Source of the DNA: Patescibacteria group bacterium
GTDB lineage: Bacteria > Patescibacteria > Microgenomatia > Levybacterales > UBA12049
Direction of reading: 5' to 3'
NCBI GenBank assembly: GCA_023381035.1
Contig: JAMCTK010000069.1
Coordinates: 1-59,589, forward strand
Length of the DNA: 59,589 nucleotides
Shown: piece after piece, positions 18,722 to 27,499 of the stretch
How the letters are laid out: each line of letters starts with the position of its first letter
How positions within the stretch are numbered: position 1 is the first letter of the stretch
Notes under the pieces: model-generated
What the model saw: the letters and a program-made list of their open reading frames with translations, nothing else
Told to the model about the DNA's origin: nothing
Databases searched by the model: none
Program-made: the position numbers and the translations under genes

Positions 18722-18978
18722 TAAATAAGTCCTATCTTCTGCGCGTATCTAACTATTTTCTTTCCGTGTTGTTTTAAATTAATCGGCTGACAAGAAGCAA
18801 CTCTAACAAGAGTCAACAACGATCCTTTTAACGGTCCTTGTTGAGCAATTACTATGCGAGCATATTGGGAGCAAGTAGGGGAATATCTACAATTACCACT
18901 TATTCCGAGCATGTTTCTAATAATTACCGACAAAACTTTTTGATATAAGCCAATTGAAAATAATAATATTTTTTTCAT
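18721..18978 (-). CDS. yidD: Membrane protein insertion efficiency factor YidD
   Basis: 85 residues with the family hallmark: an amphipathic start (IGLYQKVLSVIIRN), the Cys-rich motif CRYSPTCSQYA, and GPLKGSLLTLVRVASCQP. YidD is a small membrane-associated protein that assists YidC and is usually encoded between rnpA and yidC, as here. It overlaps rnpA by 4 bases and yidC by 1. Confidence 0.94.
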   Translation of the reverse strand: MKKILLFSIGLYQKVLSVIIRNMLGISGNCRYSPTCSQYARIVIAQQGPLKGSLLTLVRVASCQPINLKQHGKKIVRYAQKIGLI

Positions 18979-19301
18979 TTATAAAGTTTTTCTTTTTTAA
19001 GTACACCTTCTACGAGATTACAAATCTGATCGGTCTTTTTACCAAGTGCTTCTTTTTTTAAAATAAATAGAAAATCAAATCCTGGCAACACTTGAGACAA
19101 CCTATCTTCAATACATCTCCTTGTTTGTCGTCTCAGCCTATTTCTCTCTGTTGCTCTTGAATCAACTTTTTTAGAAACTAGAAAACCAAACCTACTTATC
19201 TCTTGATTGTTTTTGGCAAATTTTAAAACAAAAAATTCCGTTGACAATGCCTGAGCGTTTAGAATCCTTCCACTGGCTAGTCTATGCAATTTTTTGAGCA
19301 T
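18975..19301 (-). CDS. rnpA: Ribonuclease P protein component
   Basis: Protein subunit of RNase P, which matures the 5' ends of tRNAs together with the catalytic RNA. 108 residues with a normal fold: FGFLVSKKVDSRATERNRLRRQTRR contains the RNR signature, and the central cleft segment follows. The start codon shares one base with the rpmH stop (TAATG). The RNase P RNA gene itself was not seen in this window. Confidence 0.93.
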   Translation of the reverse strand: MLKKLHRLASGRILNAQALSTEFFVLKFAKNNQEISRFGFLVSKKVDSRATERNRLRRQTRRCIEDRLSQVLPGFDFLFILKKEALGKKTDQICNLVEGVLKKEKLYK

Positions 19302-19435
19302 TAAACTGTAAGTCTTTTTCTACCTCTAGCTTTTCGTCTTTTTACAACGAGCTGGCCAGAGTGAGTTTTCATTCTTTCCAGAAAGCCATGTTTTCTGCTT
19401 CTTTTTGTTTGATTAGCTTTTGTTAGCCTTTCCAT
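19301..19435 (-). CDS. rpmH: Ribosomal protein L34
   Basis: A 44-codon gene, readable by translating the minus strand from the ATG at 19435. The sequence contains KRSRKHGFLERM and ends KRRKARGRKRLTV, which is the L34 signature, so identity is certain. It is the first gene of rpmH-rnpA-yidD-yidC-jag, the standard gene set beside bacterial replication origins. It is divergent from dnaA with 152 bases between. A possible -10 (TATACT) lies 6 bases before the ATG on the minus strand. Confidence 0.96.
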   Translation of the reverse strand: MERLTKANQTKRSRKHGFLERMKTHSGQLVVKRRKARGRKRLTV

Positions 19436-19515
19436 AAGTATAAAGTATACCAAAAAACAAGCGCCATTAAAAGACGCTGTTTAAAAACGATGCATTAATA
19501 TCCAGTTGTAGTATC

Positions 19516-19545
19516 TTGACAAAAAGTTATCCACATTACTATAGT
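19516..19545 (+). promoter_or_regulatory. dnaA promoter with a DnaA box between -35 and -10
   Basis: TTGACA (19516-19521) and TATAGT (19540-19545) are 18 bases apart. A perfect consensus DnaA box TTATCCACA (19527-19535) sits in the spacer, so DnaA bound there would block RNA polymerase. This implies autoregulation. The leader of about 40 bases ends with AAAGAG-GGCAGG-CTCTTT just before the ATG, a short hairpin that includes the only purine-rich ribosome-binding candidate. Confidence 0.75.
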
Positions 19546-19587
19546 TAAACCCCTGGGATATCTTTATCAAAGAGGGCAGGCTCTTTT

Positions 19588-20970
19588 ATGGAAACTGATT
19601 TAAAAAAATTGTGGAATATAACACTCGGTGAAATTGAAACCGAAATTTCCCGCGCCAACTTTTTAACCCTTTTTAAACCCACCGTGCTTTTGTCTGTGAA
19701 TGATAATATTGCAACTGTTGCTGCTGAATCCAGCATGATAATCGACCTCTTGCAAAGAAGGTTTTACGAAGTTATTAAAAAGTCTTTGGATAAACATTCA
19801 GGTAAAGACTTGGAAATACTTTTTATTCCAAAGGTGATCGTTCCGGAGGATAAGGCAGAAAAGGCAGGTCCTCTTTTTTCATCACAAGAAAGACAGGAGC
19901 CCCAAGATAAAGCTCCCTTCATCGGTCATCTTAATAGAGTAAGAGCCGAATATACATTTGAAAACTTGGCTGTTTCCGCAAGCAACCAGCTTGCTTTTGT
20001 TTCCGCGACAACAGTTGCCAAAAAATTGGGAAAAGCCTACAACCCTCTTTTTATCTATGGTCCAGTAGGGGTTGGCAAAACCCACTTAATGCAAGCTATC
20101 GCAAATGATGTATATAAAAAATCTCCAACAAAAAGAATTGCCTACATAACAAGTGAGGAGTTTACAAATGATGTTGTGGAGGCAATCCGAACAAACTCAA
20201 CTTCTCAAATGAAGAAAAAATTCCGCAACGTAGATCTTTTAATAATTGACGATATTCAATTTATAGCAGGAAAGGAAAAAGTTCAGGAAGAATTGTTCCA
20301 CACATTTAACATTCTCGTTGATAACGGATCGCAGATTGTTCTCTCTTCAGATAGACCCCCATCTGAAATAAAAAAAGTGGAAAAAAGACTTCTCTCAAGA
20401 TTTGATGGGGGACTAACAGTAGACATAGACGCTCCTGACTTTGAACTACGAACAGCAATTCTTTTGATAAAAGCAAAAAAGCACGATTTTAGCTTATCTA
20501 TAGAAGACGCAAAAATAATTGCTGAAAAAAACAGGGATGGAAGAAGCTTGGAGGGACTACTTCTTAGAATTATCACCAAAGCTCGATCAAGAGGAGGAGA
20601 GATAACTCCAGCGCTTCTTGAAGAAGTCTTGGATTACAAAAAAAACGACACTCAGGTCTCTTCGTTTCATCCTGATGAAATAATTAAAAACGTTTGCTCT
20701 TTCTATGGCATCAAAACCACCCAAATAAAAGGAGCTAAGAGAGACGCCTCTTTGGTTAAAGCCAGACAAATAGCCATGTTTCTGCTCAAGAAAGAGCTTG
20801 GACTTACCTATATAGAAATCGGAAACCTCTTGGGAGGAAGAGACCATACCACGATTATGCATGGTGTTTCTAAAATAGAGAGCTTATTAACAAAGACAAA
20901 ATTGTCAGAGGAAATCATGGGAATAACCGAGTTTAATCGGGGAAAGACTGTGGATTACTACAAACCATAA
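19588..20970 (+). CDS. dnaA: Chromosomal replication initiator DnaA
   Basis: 460 residues, normal length. Domain I (LKKLWNITLGEIETEISRANF) is followed by a short domain II linker, then the AAA+ core with Walker A GPVGVGKTHL near residue 155, Walker B LLIIDDIQFIAGK and sensor I VLSSDRPP. The C-terminal DNA-binding domain IV carries the DnaA signature GGRDHTTIMHGV. Initiates replication by melting the origin. Flanked by DnaA boxes on both sides, and divergent from rpmH, so this is the classical origin arrangement. Confidence 0.98.
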   Translation: METDLKKLWNITLGEIETEISRANFLTLFKPTVLLSVNDNIATVAAESSMIIDLLQRRFYEVIKKSLDKHSGKDLEILFIPKVIVPEDKAEKAGPLFSSQERQEPQDKAPFIGHLNRVRAEYTFENLAVSASNQLAFVSATTVAKKLGKAYNPLFIYGPVGVGKTHLMQAIANDVYKKSPTKRIAYITSEEFTNDVVEAIRTNSTSQMKKKFRNVDLLIIDDIQFIAGKEKVQEELFHTFNILVDNGSQIVLSSDRPPSEIKKVEKRLLSRFDGGLTVDIDAPDFELRTAILLIKAKKHDFSLSIEDAKIIAEKNRDGRSLEGLLLRIITKARSRGGEITPALLEEVLDYKKNDTQVSSFHPDEIIKNVCSFYGIKTTQIKGAKRDASLVKARQIAMFLLKKELGLTYIEIGNLLGGRDHTTIMHGVSKIESLLTKTKLSEEIMGITEFNRGKTVDYYKP

Positions 20971-21099
20971 TCTTATCAACTAGTTATCCACGTTTTTTTC
21001 AACATTTTATCCACTTTTTAATAGCCTGCGTTTTTACATTAGTCTTGCTTTTTTCCACTTTTCCCTATACACTACTACAACTACAAATATATAAATCTT
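20971..21099. other. Probable oriC: DnaA-box cluster between dnaA and dnaN
   Basis: Within 129 bases there are TTATCCACG (20984-20992), TTATCCACT (21007-21015) and a weaker TTATCAACT (20973-20981), all close to the consensus TTATCCACA. They are followed by an AT-rich stretch suited to unwinding (21080-21098). Another perfect box lies in the dnaA promoter. The dnaA-dnaN gap is the usual origin site in many bacteria. A dnaN promoter must also lie here; no convincing -35 was found, but TATATA (21088-21093) ends 6 bases before the ATG. Confidence 0.7.
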
Positions 21100-22212
21100 A
21101 TGAGGTTTGTTTTTCTTACAGAAAACTTACAGAAAAAGTTATCTTTTCTTAATCACGCAATATCCGGAAGGAGTTCGCTACCAATTCTCTCGAACTTTCT
21201 GCTTGAAGCAAAAAAAGGAAAACTTAGAATAAGTGCAACAGACCTAGAGATAGGAGTGATTGTTGAAACGCCTGCAAACATAGAAGAAGAAGGAGAAATT
21301 ACAATTCCTGCCAAAACCTTTTCAGACCTTCTTAGCAATATTGATGAGGAAAAAATCACAATCAAGCTGGTTGGCACAAACCTAGATGTAAAAGGAAAGA
21401 AGATGCATTCTGTTTTTCAAACAATGCCTGCAGAAGAATTCCCTAAACTTTATGAAAACAAAGGCCAGAAAATCGGAACTATTAAAAGAAAAATAATTGA
21501 AGAAGAATTCCCCAGGGTCGTGTTTTCGGCCAGTCAAGATTCGGGAAGACCTGCTCTTTCAGGCGTCTTAATGAGCAGGGGCGACAAAGGACTTGAAATA
21601 GTAGCAACAGACGGCTACAGACTGTCGTTGAAAAAAGGACTTGCTGTTGATCTGAAGGCAGAGGGAGAATCGGGAACCTTGCTTGTTCCAGCAAGGGTTA
21701 TAAGAGAAGTGATTGGACTTAAAGATGAGGGAGAGGATGTTGAGGTCTTTCTTTCCAAAGAAAACAACCAGGTTGTTTTTAAGCAGGCTGACTCCATTCT
21801 TATAGGAAGGCTCATTGAAGCAGAGTATCCAAACTATGCAAAGATTATCCCAGCTAGTTTTTCAGTGTCAACCACTTTTAATAGGGAAGAGATGTTGGGT
21901 GCAGTAAAGATGTGTTCTGTCTTTGCAAGAGAAACCGCAAACATTATTAAGCTAAATATTGATAAAGAAAAGATAGTGGTTTCGGCCAATACGCCATCGG
22001 TTGGAGAAAACACAGTAGATATAGAAGCAAAAACTGATGGGGAGACAAGCGAGATAGCATTTAATGCAAGATACCTGCTTGAAGCCTTATCAGTACTTGG
22101 AGGAGAAGAGATAATTTTTGAGATGAGCGGACCGCTTAGCCCCGGAGTTTTTAGGATTAAAAAAGACCCAACCTTCCTGCATTTAATAATGCCAATTAGA
22201 GTTCAAAACTAA
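21100..22212 (+). CDS. dnaN: DNA polymerase III beta subunit (sliding clamp)
   Basis: 370 residues, full length, with the three repeated clamp domains. Domain I begins MRFVFLTENLQKKLSFLNHAISGRSSLPILSNFLLEA. Later signatures are VATDGYRLS at the domain I/II border and the C-terminal peptide FLHLIMPIRV, which forms the partner-binding pocket. The ring-shaped dimer holds the polymerase on DNA. It follows dnaA and the probable origin. Its stop is directly adjacent to that of the convergent PEGA gene. Confidence 0.97.
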   Translation: MRFVFLTENLQKKLSFLNHAISGRSSLPILSNFLLEAKKGKLRISATDLEIGVIVETPANIEEEGEITIPAKTFSDLLSNIDEEKITIKLVGTNLDVKGKKMHSVFQTMPAEEFPKLYENKGQKIGTIKRKIIEEEFPRVVFSASQDSGRPALSGVLMSRGDKGLEIVATDGYRLSLKKGLAVDLKAEGESGTLLVPARVIREVIGLKDEGEDVEVFLSKENNQVVFKQADSILIGRLIEAEYPNYAKIIPASFSVSTTFNREEMLGAVKMCSVFARETANIIKLNIDKEKIVVSANTPSVGENTVDIEAKTDGETSEIAFNARYLLEALSVLGGEEIIFEMSGPLSPGVFRIKKDPTFLHLIMPIRVQN

Positions 22213-22815
22213 CTACCTCCAAGATATTGTAATAGAGTTTGGATCAATTCCCTTGGACAAGATGAAATCCTTCACGCTCTTTTCGTAATCACTTTTAACA
22301 TAAGACTTGTTGGGAAGACCCGTAACAAAATAACTTACGGAATTGTTCTTGTCTACTTCATAATCAAAAATAATTGAGCCGGTTGAAAAAGGCAGAAATT
22401 TTGTAAGAGGATTTTTGATTTCCCTCTCAGAAACGCTTTCTTTTATAGTCTTCTCTTGATTGTTAAAGTAGGGAAGCCACGTTTTTTCTTCCTCAAGAAT
22501 TGATTCTTCTTTTGATTGAGTTTGCATATCGAGATTTAAGGAGGTTCTTGAAAGACTCTTGATTTCGACATTGTGCTGTTCGTCTTTATAGCCATCGTTA
22601 TGCACTGTAATAAGGTACTTCCCAACAGGGAGGTTTTTTATTTCAGCAGGAGTGTAGTAAACTTTTTTATTAAGGATAAATTGGGCACCGCTTGGAGATG
22701 ATGTTACATTGAGGTCTCCTGTTCTAAGGGTTGTAAAGATGATTACGCTTAATATAAAAACTAAGATTAAGGTGAAGATTGAAATGTAAATTTTTTTCAT
22801 TTTGTTATTACCCAA
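22213..22815 (-). CDS. PEGA-domain membrane-anchored protein
   Basis: 200 residues. One N-terminal transmembrane helix (residues 8-30), then a PEGA domain (GDLNVTSSPSGAQFILNKKVYYTPAEIKNLPVGKYLITV), a small surface beta-domain often tied to peptidoglycan-facing proteins. The C-terminal 80 residues are unassigned. It is the last gene of a seven-gene minus-strand operon led by the PrgI-like gene and overlaps the C39-like gene by 19 bases. A structural or anchoring role in the secretion-like apparatus is inferred from location only. Confidence 0.7.
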   Translation of the reverse strand: MGNNKMKKIYISIFTLILVFILSVIIFTTLRTGDLNVTSSPSGAQFILNKKVYYTPAEIKNLPVGKYLITVHNDGYKDEQHNVEIKSLSRTSLNLDMQTQSKEESILEEEKTWLPYFNNQEKTIKESVSEREIKNPLTKFLPFSTGSIIFDYEVDKNNSVSYFVTGLPNKSYVKSDYEKSVKDFILSKGIDPNSITISWR

Positions 22816-23534
22816 CTGCTCTTCAGAGATGCTTTAATTTGCGACTCTGATGCTTCTGTTCTGTGTTTTCCGTCAGGGTCATTAACCAAATAGCTGCCAG
22901 TTCCTGATATGCCGGTAAGGACGATAAAATGCCCACCGTTGGTAAAATATCCCGGTGCATGAGATTGAATAATAGGAATGTTTAGAGCGAGATATCTTTT
23001 TGCTTCTTCCCATCCTATTGACTTTGATTTTAACCGATAAAGACCCGGCATTCCAATCATTGCCGACCAAGATGTTCCCTGATTGCAAACTCTCCATCCA
23101 TGATTAAGTGCTGATTGTGCTGTCTCAGAGGGTAGCACCTCTTTTCCAGTCCAATAGGAGATTACCATTGCAAGTGATGTTACCCCACAACCAGCAGAGG
23201 AAATGGATGTTCCACAACCATAACTATTTTTTCCCCATCTTGGATCCCATTGTTTGTAAAGCGGAACATCACTAGTCGTTGTTGGGCCGGATCCGCCTGT
23301 CGTACCATCGCTTCCGTTTTGACAAATTGGCGCTTGTTTCGTTGGGTTTCCCACCTTAACAACGACACAGTTACTGACCCCACTATCTGTTTTGAGGTTT
23401 TGCTTAAAAATTGGCGCATTTGGATTAACGTAGTTCGCAAAAAGCAAGCTTTTAGGAAAAATAATAGTTAATCCAAAAAGAACAAGACTTATTGTAAGAA
23501 CTTTAATCATGATAGCTATTTGGTGAACACTCAT
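22797..23534 (-). CDS. Secreted C39-like cysteine peptidase
   Basis: 245 residues. An N-terminal hydrophobic signal or anchor segment (residues 8-30) is followed by a Gly/Thr-rich linker and a Peptidase_C39_2-type domain. Putative catalytic residues are Cys in SAGCGVTSLAM, His in NGGHFIVLTGI and Asp in LVNDPDG, the classic Cys-His-Asp papain-like set; PLYKQWDPRWG is the usual domain opening. It should act outside the cytoplasm on peptides or proteins. Overlaps neighbours by 19 and 32 bases inside the secretion-like operon, so it may process pilins or trim the cell wall. Confidence 0.75.
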   Translation of the reverse strand: MSVHQIAIMIKVLTISLVLFGLTIIFPKSLLFANYVNPNAPIFKQNLKTDSGVSNCVVVKVGNPTKQAPICQNGSDGTTGGSGPTTTSDVPLYKQWDPRWGKNSYGCGTSISSAGCGVTSLAMVISYWTGKEVLPSETAQSALNHGWRVCNQGTSWSAMIGMPGLYRLKSKSIGWEEAKRYLALNIPIIQSHAPGYFTNGGHFIVLTGISGTGSYLVNDPDGKHRTEASESQIKASLKSSWVITK

Positions 23535-24093
23535 AAATTTCTAACCTCGATCCTTTTTGCTGAGTAGGGTTTTTAAAGAAAATGGTTGGCAAATCACATA
23601 GCCAAGCAGTGTTTAAGCCTTGTTTTGAAAACCATTTAAAGGCTTCTGTTCTTGCGTAATCAATATCGTCTGTTAATATTTCCACCTGAAACAGATTAGC
23701 GTCGGAAACATATCTAATTTTAAAAGCAGGAGATGTATAGATGTCCGCTGTTTGGTCTTGTGCTTTAGCAACTAGCTCTTCTCTAATCTTGGCGTCTTCT
23801 GTTGGAATTTCTCGTCTGTTTTCAACACTAATTATCAATCTTTCGAAATCGTCTGTTGAAAGGGGAGCAGGTTTGCTGATTAGATTATAAGTTTTTTGTT
23901 TTTGCCAGGGTATTGTTCCCGTAGGGTATGGTGTTTCCTGATTCTTGGCTATTTTTTTACTTGGAAGGAAGCTAAGAAATATTACAAAGATAAAATATAA
24001 AACAACAAGAATTGCTGAGGCAATAAGGATAACTTTTTTTGTTTTTCTAGAATAAATGTTCATATTACCAAAGACCAAACTGGGATCTTGCAC
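23503..24093 (-). CDS. Single-pass membrane protein, unknown
   Basis: 196 residues. A transmembrane helix near residues 18-42 (VILIASAILVVLYFIFVIFLSFL) is followed by an external domain of about 140 residues with mixed alpha/beta character and a late pair of Cys residues (WLCDLPTIFF, EIYECSP). An alternative ATG at residue 11 (MNIYSRK) would remove most of the 29-base overlap with the upstream gene and gives a more typical N-terminus. No family is recognised. Position within the operon suggests an accessory subunit of the secretion-like apparatus. Confidence 0.55.
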   Translation of the reverse strand: MQDPSLVFGNMNIYSRKTKKVILIASAILVVLYFIFVIFLSFLPSKKIAKNQETPYPTGTIPWQKQKTYNLISKPAPLSTDDFERLIISVENRREIPTEDAKIREELVAKAQDQTADIYTSPAFKIRYVSDANLFQVEILTDDIDYARTEAFKWFSKQGLNTAWLCDLPTIFFKNPTQQKGSRLEIYECSPNSYHD

Positions 24094-27000
24094 AGGCCCA
24101 ATATCTCCATTTTAACCCAAGCTTAATTAAGTTATTATTGTAGCTTATTGCGTTACTGGTTTGAATTTTCCAGATAACGTCTCCCCTGTCATATATTCCA
24201 TTAAGTCCCTTAGCGCCAATTGGTTGATAGGGATCTGGTCTGCTGTAGTCCATTTGGAAAAGTCCGTGGGCAGCTCCATTTGTGGCTCCTGCGAAATACG
24301 CATTTGGATCAAAACCAGATTCACATTTTGCTATGCCTATCCAATATCTAACATTTCCGGGATCAAGCTGCTGTAGAAGATTTACCAGATATTGCTGAGG
24401 TTGCCATTTTTCAAAAACAACCGAAGGAGATTGGGCAAGCTCACAGGAAGGATCTCCAAAGTTATTGCCGTTATGTTCTCCTCCAACCAGCTTATATTTT
24501 CCATTACAAGTGTTTTGGTTTGGAGCAATGTTTTCTCCAAGGCTTACGTTTTCTCCTCCAGCTGGACAAGTTGCTTGAGTGCCTGCTTGGGTAGTCGGAG
24601 AATTTGGATCTGCTCCTTGCCACTCAAAATGCATGTAGTCTATATATTTAGAGCTAAAATTTCCTCCCCAAGCAAAACCCCATTTTTTCATTATTTCAAC
24701 AAGCCCATTTGGTATATCATGCCAACATCCTCCAGGACACTGTCTGTTTGTGCTTGGGTTAAGGTCGATGGCTGTACCAAAAGAATGATTGCTTGGGCCT
24801 CCGCATCCACTGACGGTGCTTGTTTGTCTAAAACAGTATCCGGCTTCTCCAACACTGGTAATTTTATAGTTTCTCGTTGCCGGATCAGGGCTTGCTTTTA
24901 TTTCTGCCTCAACAGCTTTGAGATATGGCAAAGCAAGTCTATGCATCTTGATAGGAAAGCCAAAAAAAGTTCCCGAAACTATATTTTGTGATTCCCAATT
25001 TTGATTAGGCGGAGTTCCGCAGGCATTACAGCTTGTTGGTTTGCCTCCAGGATCTCCAAAAATCCCAACCTTTTGCTCGTATGAGTAACTTGATTTAGGG
25101 GTAACGGGTTGGGTGGCGATACTCGTTGTGTCTCCAGGCGTGCATTGTCCAGCTTGGCCACCTATTACTTCTACTGATGCTTGGTTGACAATATAATCGT
25201 CTTTTGTCGTTGCTTTTGGACGTAGGGTAAGCTGAACAGATTCTCCTTGTGTTGGCGAAGATGCATCAGATAGTCCTGCATCATAAACCCCCTTAATGTA
25301 ATTAATAATTTTTTGTGGTTTGTAATATGATTCGCTCCATCCCTTCATTGTGCTTGCCATGCTAGGTCCTTGAATGCCCCTAAAGACTTTTGCAACCACA
25401 AATGTTCCTATTGCATCGTCTTTCATTAAGATTCCTGCTAAAAGACGCTTCTGGGAATCATTCTTAGCATTCTTTACGATATCGTCGATGCCTACATTGG
25501 GAAAAGTCGATAAGTTTGTAATTTTGTTCTTTGGGTCTCTGGTCGCAGATTCATTTATTACAGCCTGTCCTACGCTTTGAACGCTTTCTCCCGGATGCAT
25601 GTTGTCAAAAGCCTCTTGAAGGTAAGAGAGGGTTTCCATTGGTCTAACTCCATATCCAACTTGCCAGTTGTTAAAAAGACATATTGTGTTGGGATTAAAA
25701 TCGCCTCCTTTTTTGCCGTCGTTACAATTGTCGTAAAAAGTGGAAGGGTTCCCTTCGTAAATTGGCCACATGCCGATAATTCCGATGTCTGTCCCGGTGA
25801 TTTGTGCAGCTTTTGCGGCATGTTTCATTATATAGGTTTTCCACATGTTCAAGCCACTCTGGGGCAATGCTTCTTGCTGAGGGGTTGGAAAACCATAGCT
25901 TTTAAACTTGGCTTCATCAAAAGAAAAACCAGCCTGTGCTCCAGCGTCAACCGCAGTTAAGCTGCTATTTGCTGTTCCCGGAATTGTCCATTTAACATTT
26001 GTTACATTGCCGCTTGAATCCTGATCTAATGTGTAGTTTCCTGTTGCGCTTACAAATTCGGCATTTTGAGGAATAGGGTCAGCGATATTGAGCTTGTTAA
26101 ACGTTCCTGGGTAGGAGACGTTAATCGTAAAAGTCATGTCCGACAGTGTGGATCCCGGCTGTGGATTGGGGACTTCTGTTTTGTCCACGGATTTTGTAAT
26201 TGTCACATAGCTTTTTGCACTATCTCTTAAAAGTTTGCTTCCGAAAATGATAAGAAGAACCAACAAGACGATTATCAAAATTATGATAATGATAATTATT
26301 GCCACTTCTCCTCCACCGGCAGCAGCAACCGCTCCTCCTGCGACAACTGTAGCTTCTCCTCCACCGGCAGCAGCGCCACCTGCCGCAGCCCCACCACCTC
26401 CTGCGCCAAATCGACCAAATTTTAAGAAATTTTTCCCAGGAAAGCTGTTAAAAAAATTAATTCCTCTGGTCATAAATCCGCCTTCTTCTGAAGCAGCAGC
26501 TCTTGGAGTCTGAGGAATTGATCTTGTATGGATTCTTGGCACTTCCTGGCTAATGTTTTGAACAGGAGCTTCGGGGCTAAACGATGACTCAACCGGAATG
26601 CTTTCTCCTGCTGGCATATCGTTAATTACGCGAAAATTACCTTCGATTATATTCGGATCGCTTATTTCTAAGGCTTCTGGAGTTTCTGATATTTGGTAGC
26701 CCTCGGCTTTTTCTTTAAATTGTTCTTTAAATGTTTGTCTGATTGACTGTCTTGCGCTTGCCTTGTTTTGGTTATTGCTATCGTTATCTTGTTGATCGCG
26801 ATTTTCAACCAGCATTTTTTTATACTCTTTTATTACAGGGTCATCGTTTGGATTTAAATATACTTTAGTTTTCTCAGCAGCAAAATTTTTATCAAAATCC
26901 TCACGATGAGTGTTAGCAAAATGTTCATCTACCTTGTCTTTATATTCCTGAGTTTCTTTATATTCCTCAGGGGTAAGCTTTTTGTTTTTTTGGTCTTTTA

Positions 27001-27496
27001 TCCAATCTTCAAAAACTGCTTTTTCCGAAAGCCTGTATTCATCACTGGTTCTTCCATTTGTCATTTTATTGACAACCTCTTTCTTAATTGCCTTGTTAAA
27101 GCGTTCAGGATCTATTGGGACTGGTTTTTTTTCAACATGAGGTGCATGTGTCTGTTCTCGATGATTTTTTTCTTTTTCCTCTCTAGTATCAGAAGTCTCT
27201 GTTTCTGTCTCTTCTTCTACAGTTTCTTCTTGAAGCGGATTATTTTCATGTTGCAACTCAATCCAAGTTGAGGCTGGAGTATCAACAAGAGCCCTCTTAA
27301 AAACTTCAGTGTCAGTTCCGGCTTGAGGGGGAAGCCTAAATCCAGGAGCTTTTATTAGTCGGTCATAGGCTTTTTCAAAAATTTGCGAACTAGGTCCTGC
27401 TGCCATAGATTTTCGTAGCAATTGTACAAGAGCTTTATGTTGGGGGTTTGCTTTAATGACTGCGTCAAAGATTTGCTTAACCTTATCTGGATTCAT
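24065..27496 (-). CDS. Large membrane-anchored cell-wall hydrolase (M15-type peptidase plus lytic transglycosylase-like)
   Basis: 1143 residues. Residues 1-380 are hydrophilic, charged and probably cytoplasmic. A Gly/Ala stretch and one very Ile-rich transmembrane helix follow near residues 385-430. Outside lies a DUF11-like beta domain (MTFTINVSYPG...IADPIPQNAEFVSATG) that seems interrupted by about 220 residues. Then comes a VanY/M15-type carboxypeptidase domain with the zinc motif SNHSFGTAIDLNPS and the later His of DYMHFEW. A C-terminal lysozyme-like domain has the catalytic-type Glu in CESGFDPNAY and GAAHGLFQMD. It would cut peptidoglycan to let the apparatus through, the job of VirB1 in type IV systems. 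It starts 3 bases after virB4. Confidence 0.75.
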   Translation of the reverse strand: MNPDKVKQIFDAVIKANPQHKALVQLLRKSMAAGPSSQIFEKAYDRLIKAPGFRLPPQAGTDTEVFKRALVDTPASTWIELQHENNPLQEETVEEETETETSDTREEKEKNHREQTHAPHVEKKPVPIDPERFNKAIKKEVVNKMTNGRTSDEYRLSEKAVFEDWIKDQKNKKLTPEEYKETQEYKDKVDEHFANTHREDFDKNFAAEKTKVYLNPNDDPVIKEYKKMLVENRDQQDNDSNNQNKASARQSIRQTFKEQFKEKAEGYQISETPEALEISDPNIIEGNFRVINDMPAGESIPVESSFSPEAPVQNISQEVPRIHTRSIPQTPRAAASEEGGFMTRGINFFNSFPGKNFLKFGRFGAGGGGAAAGGAAAGGGEATVVAGGAVAAAGGGEVAIIIIIIILIIVLLVLLIIFGSKLLRDSAKSYVTITKSVDKTEVPNPQPGSTLSDMTFTINVSYPGTFNKLNIADPIPQNAEFVSATGNYTLDQDSSGNVTNVKWTIPGTANSSLTAVDAGAQAGFSFDEAKFKSYGFPTPQQEALPQSGLNMWKTYIMKHAAKAAQITGTDIGIIGMWPIYEGNPSTFYDNCNDGKKGGDFNPNTICLFNNWQVGYGVRPMETLSYLQEAFDNMHPGESVQSVGQAVINESATRDPKNKITNLSTFPNVGIDDIVKNAKNDSQKRLLAGILMKDDAIGTFVVAKVFRGIQGPSMASTMKGWSESYYKPQKIINYIKGVYDAGLSDASSPTQGESVQLTLRPKATTKDDYIVNQASVEVIGGQAGQCTPGDTTSIATQPVTPKSSYSYEQKVGIFGDPGGKPTSCNACGTPPNQNWESQNIVSGTFFGFPIKMHRLALPYLKAVEAEIKASPDPATRNYKITSVGEAGYCFRQTSTVSGCGGPSNHSFGTAIDLNPSTNRQCPGGCWHDIPNGLVEIMKKWGFAWGGNFSSKYIDYMHFEWQGADPNSPTTQAGTQATCPAGGENVSLGENIAPNQNTCNGKYKLVGGEHNGNNFGDPSCELAQSPSVVFEKWQPQQYLVNLLQQLDPGNVRYWIGIAKCESGFDPNAYFAGATNGAAHGLFQMDYSRPDPYQPIGAKGLNGIYDRGDVIWKIQTSNAISYNNNLIKLGLKWRYWACARSQFGLW

Positions 27497-27499
27497 ACG

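Noticed and set aside
24392..24991. A 199-residue plus-strand reading frame opposite the wall hydrolase
   Set aside because: The minus-strand frame encodes recognisable M15 and lysozyme-like domains; the opposite frame has no recognisable family and no promoter.
26235..26513. A Pro/Ala-rich plus-strand reading frame
   Set aside because: It is the reverse reading of the Gly/Ala linker and Ile-rich membrane helix of the wall hydrolase; low complexity, no start signals.
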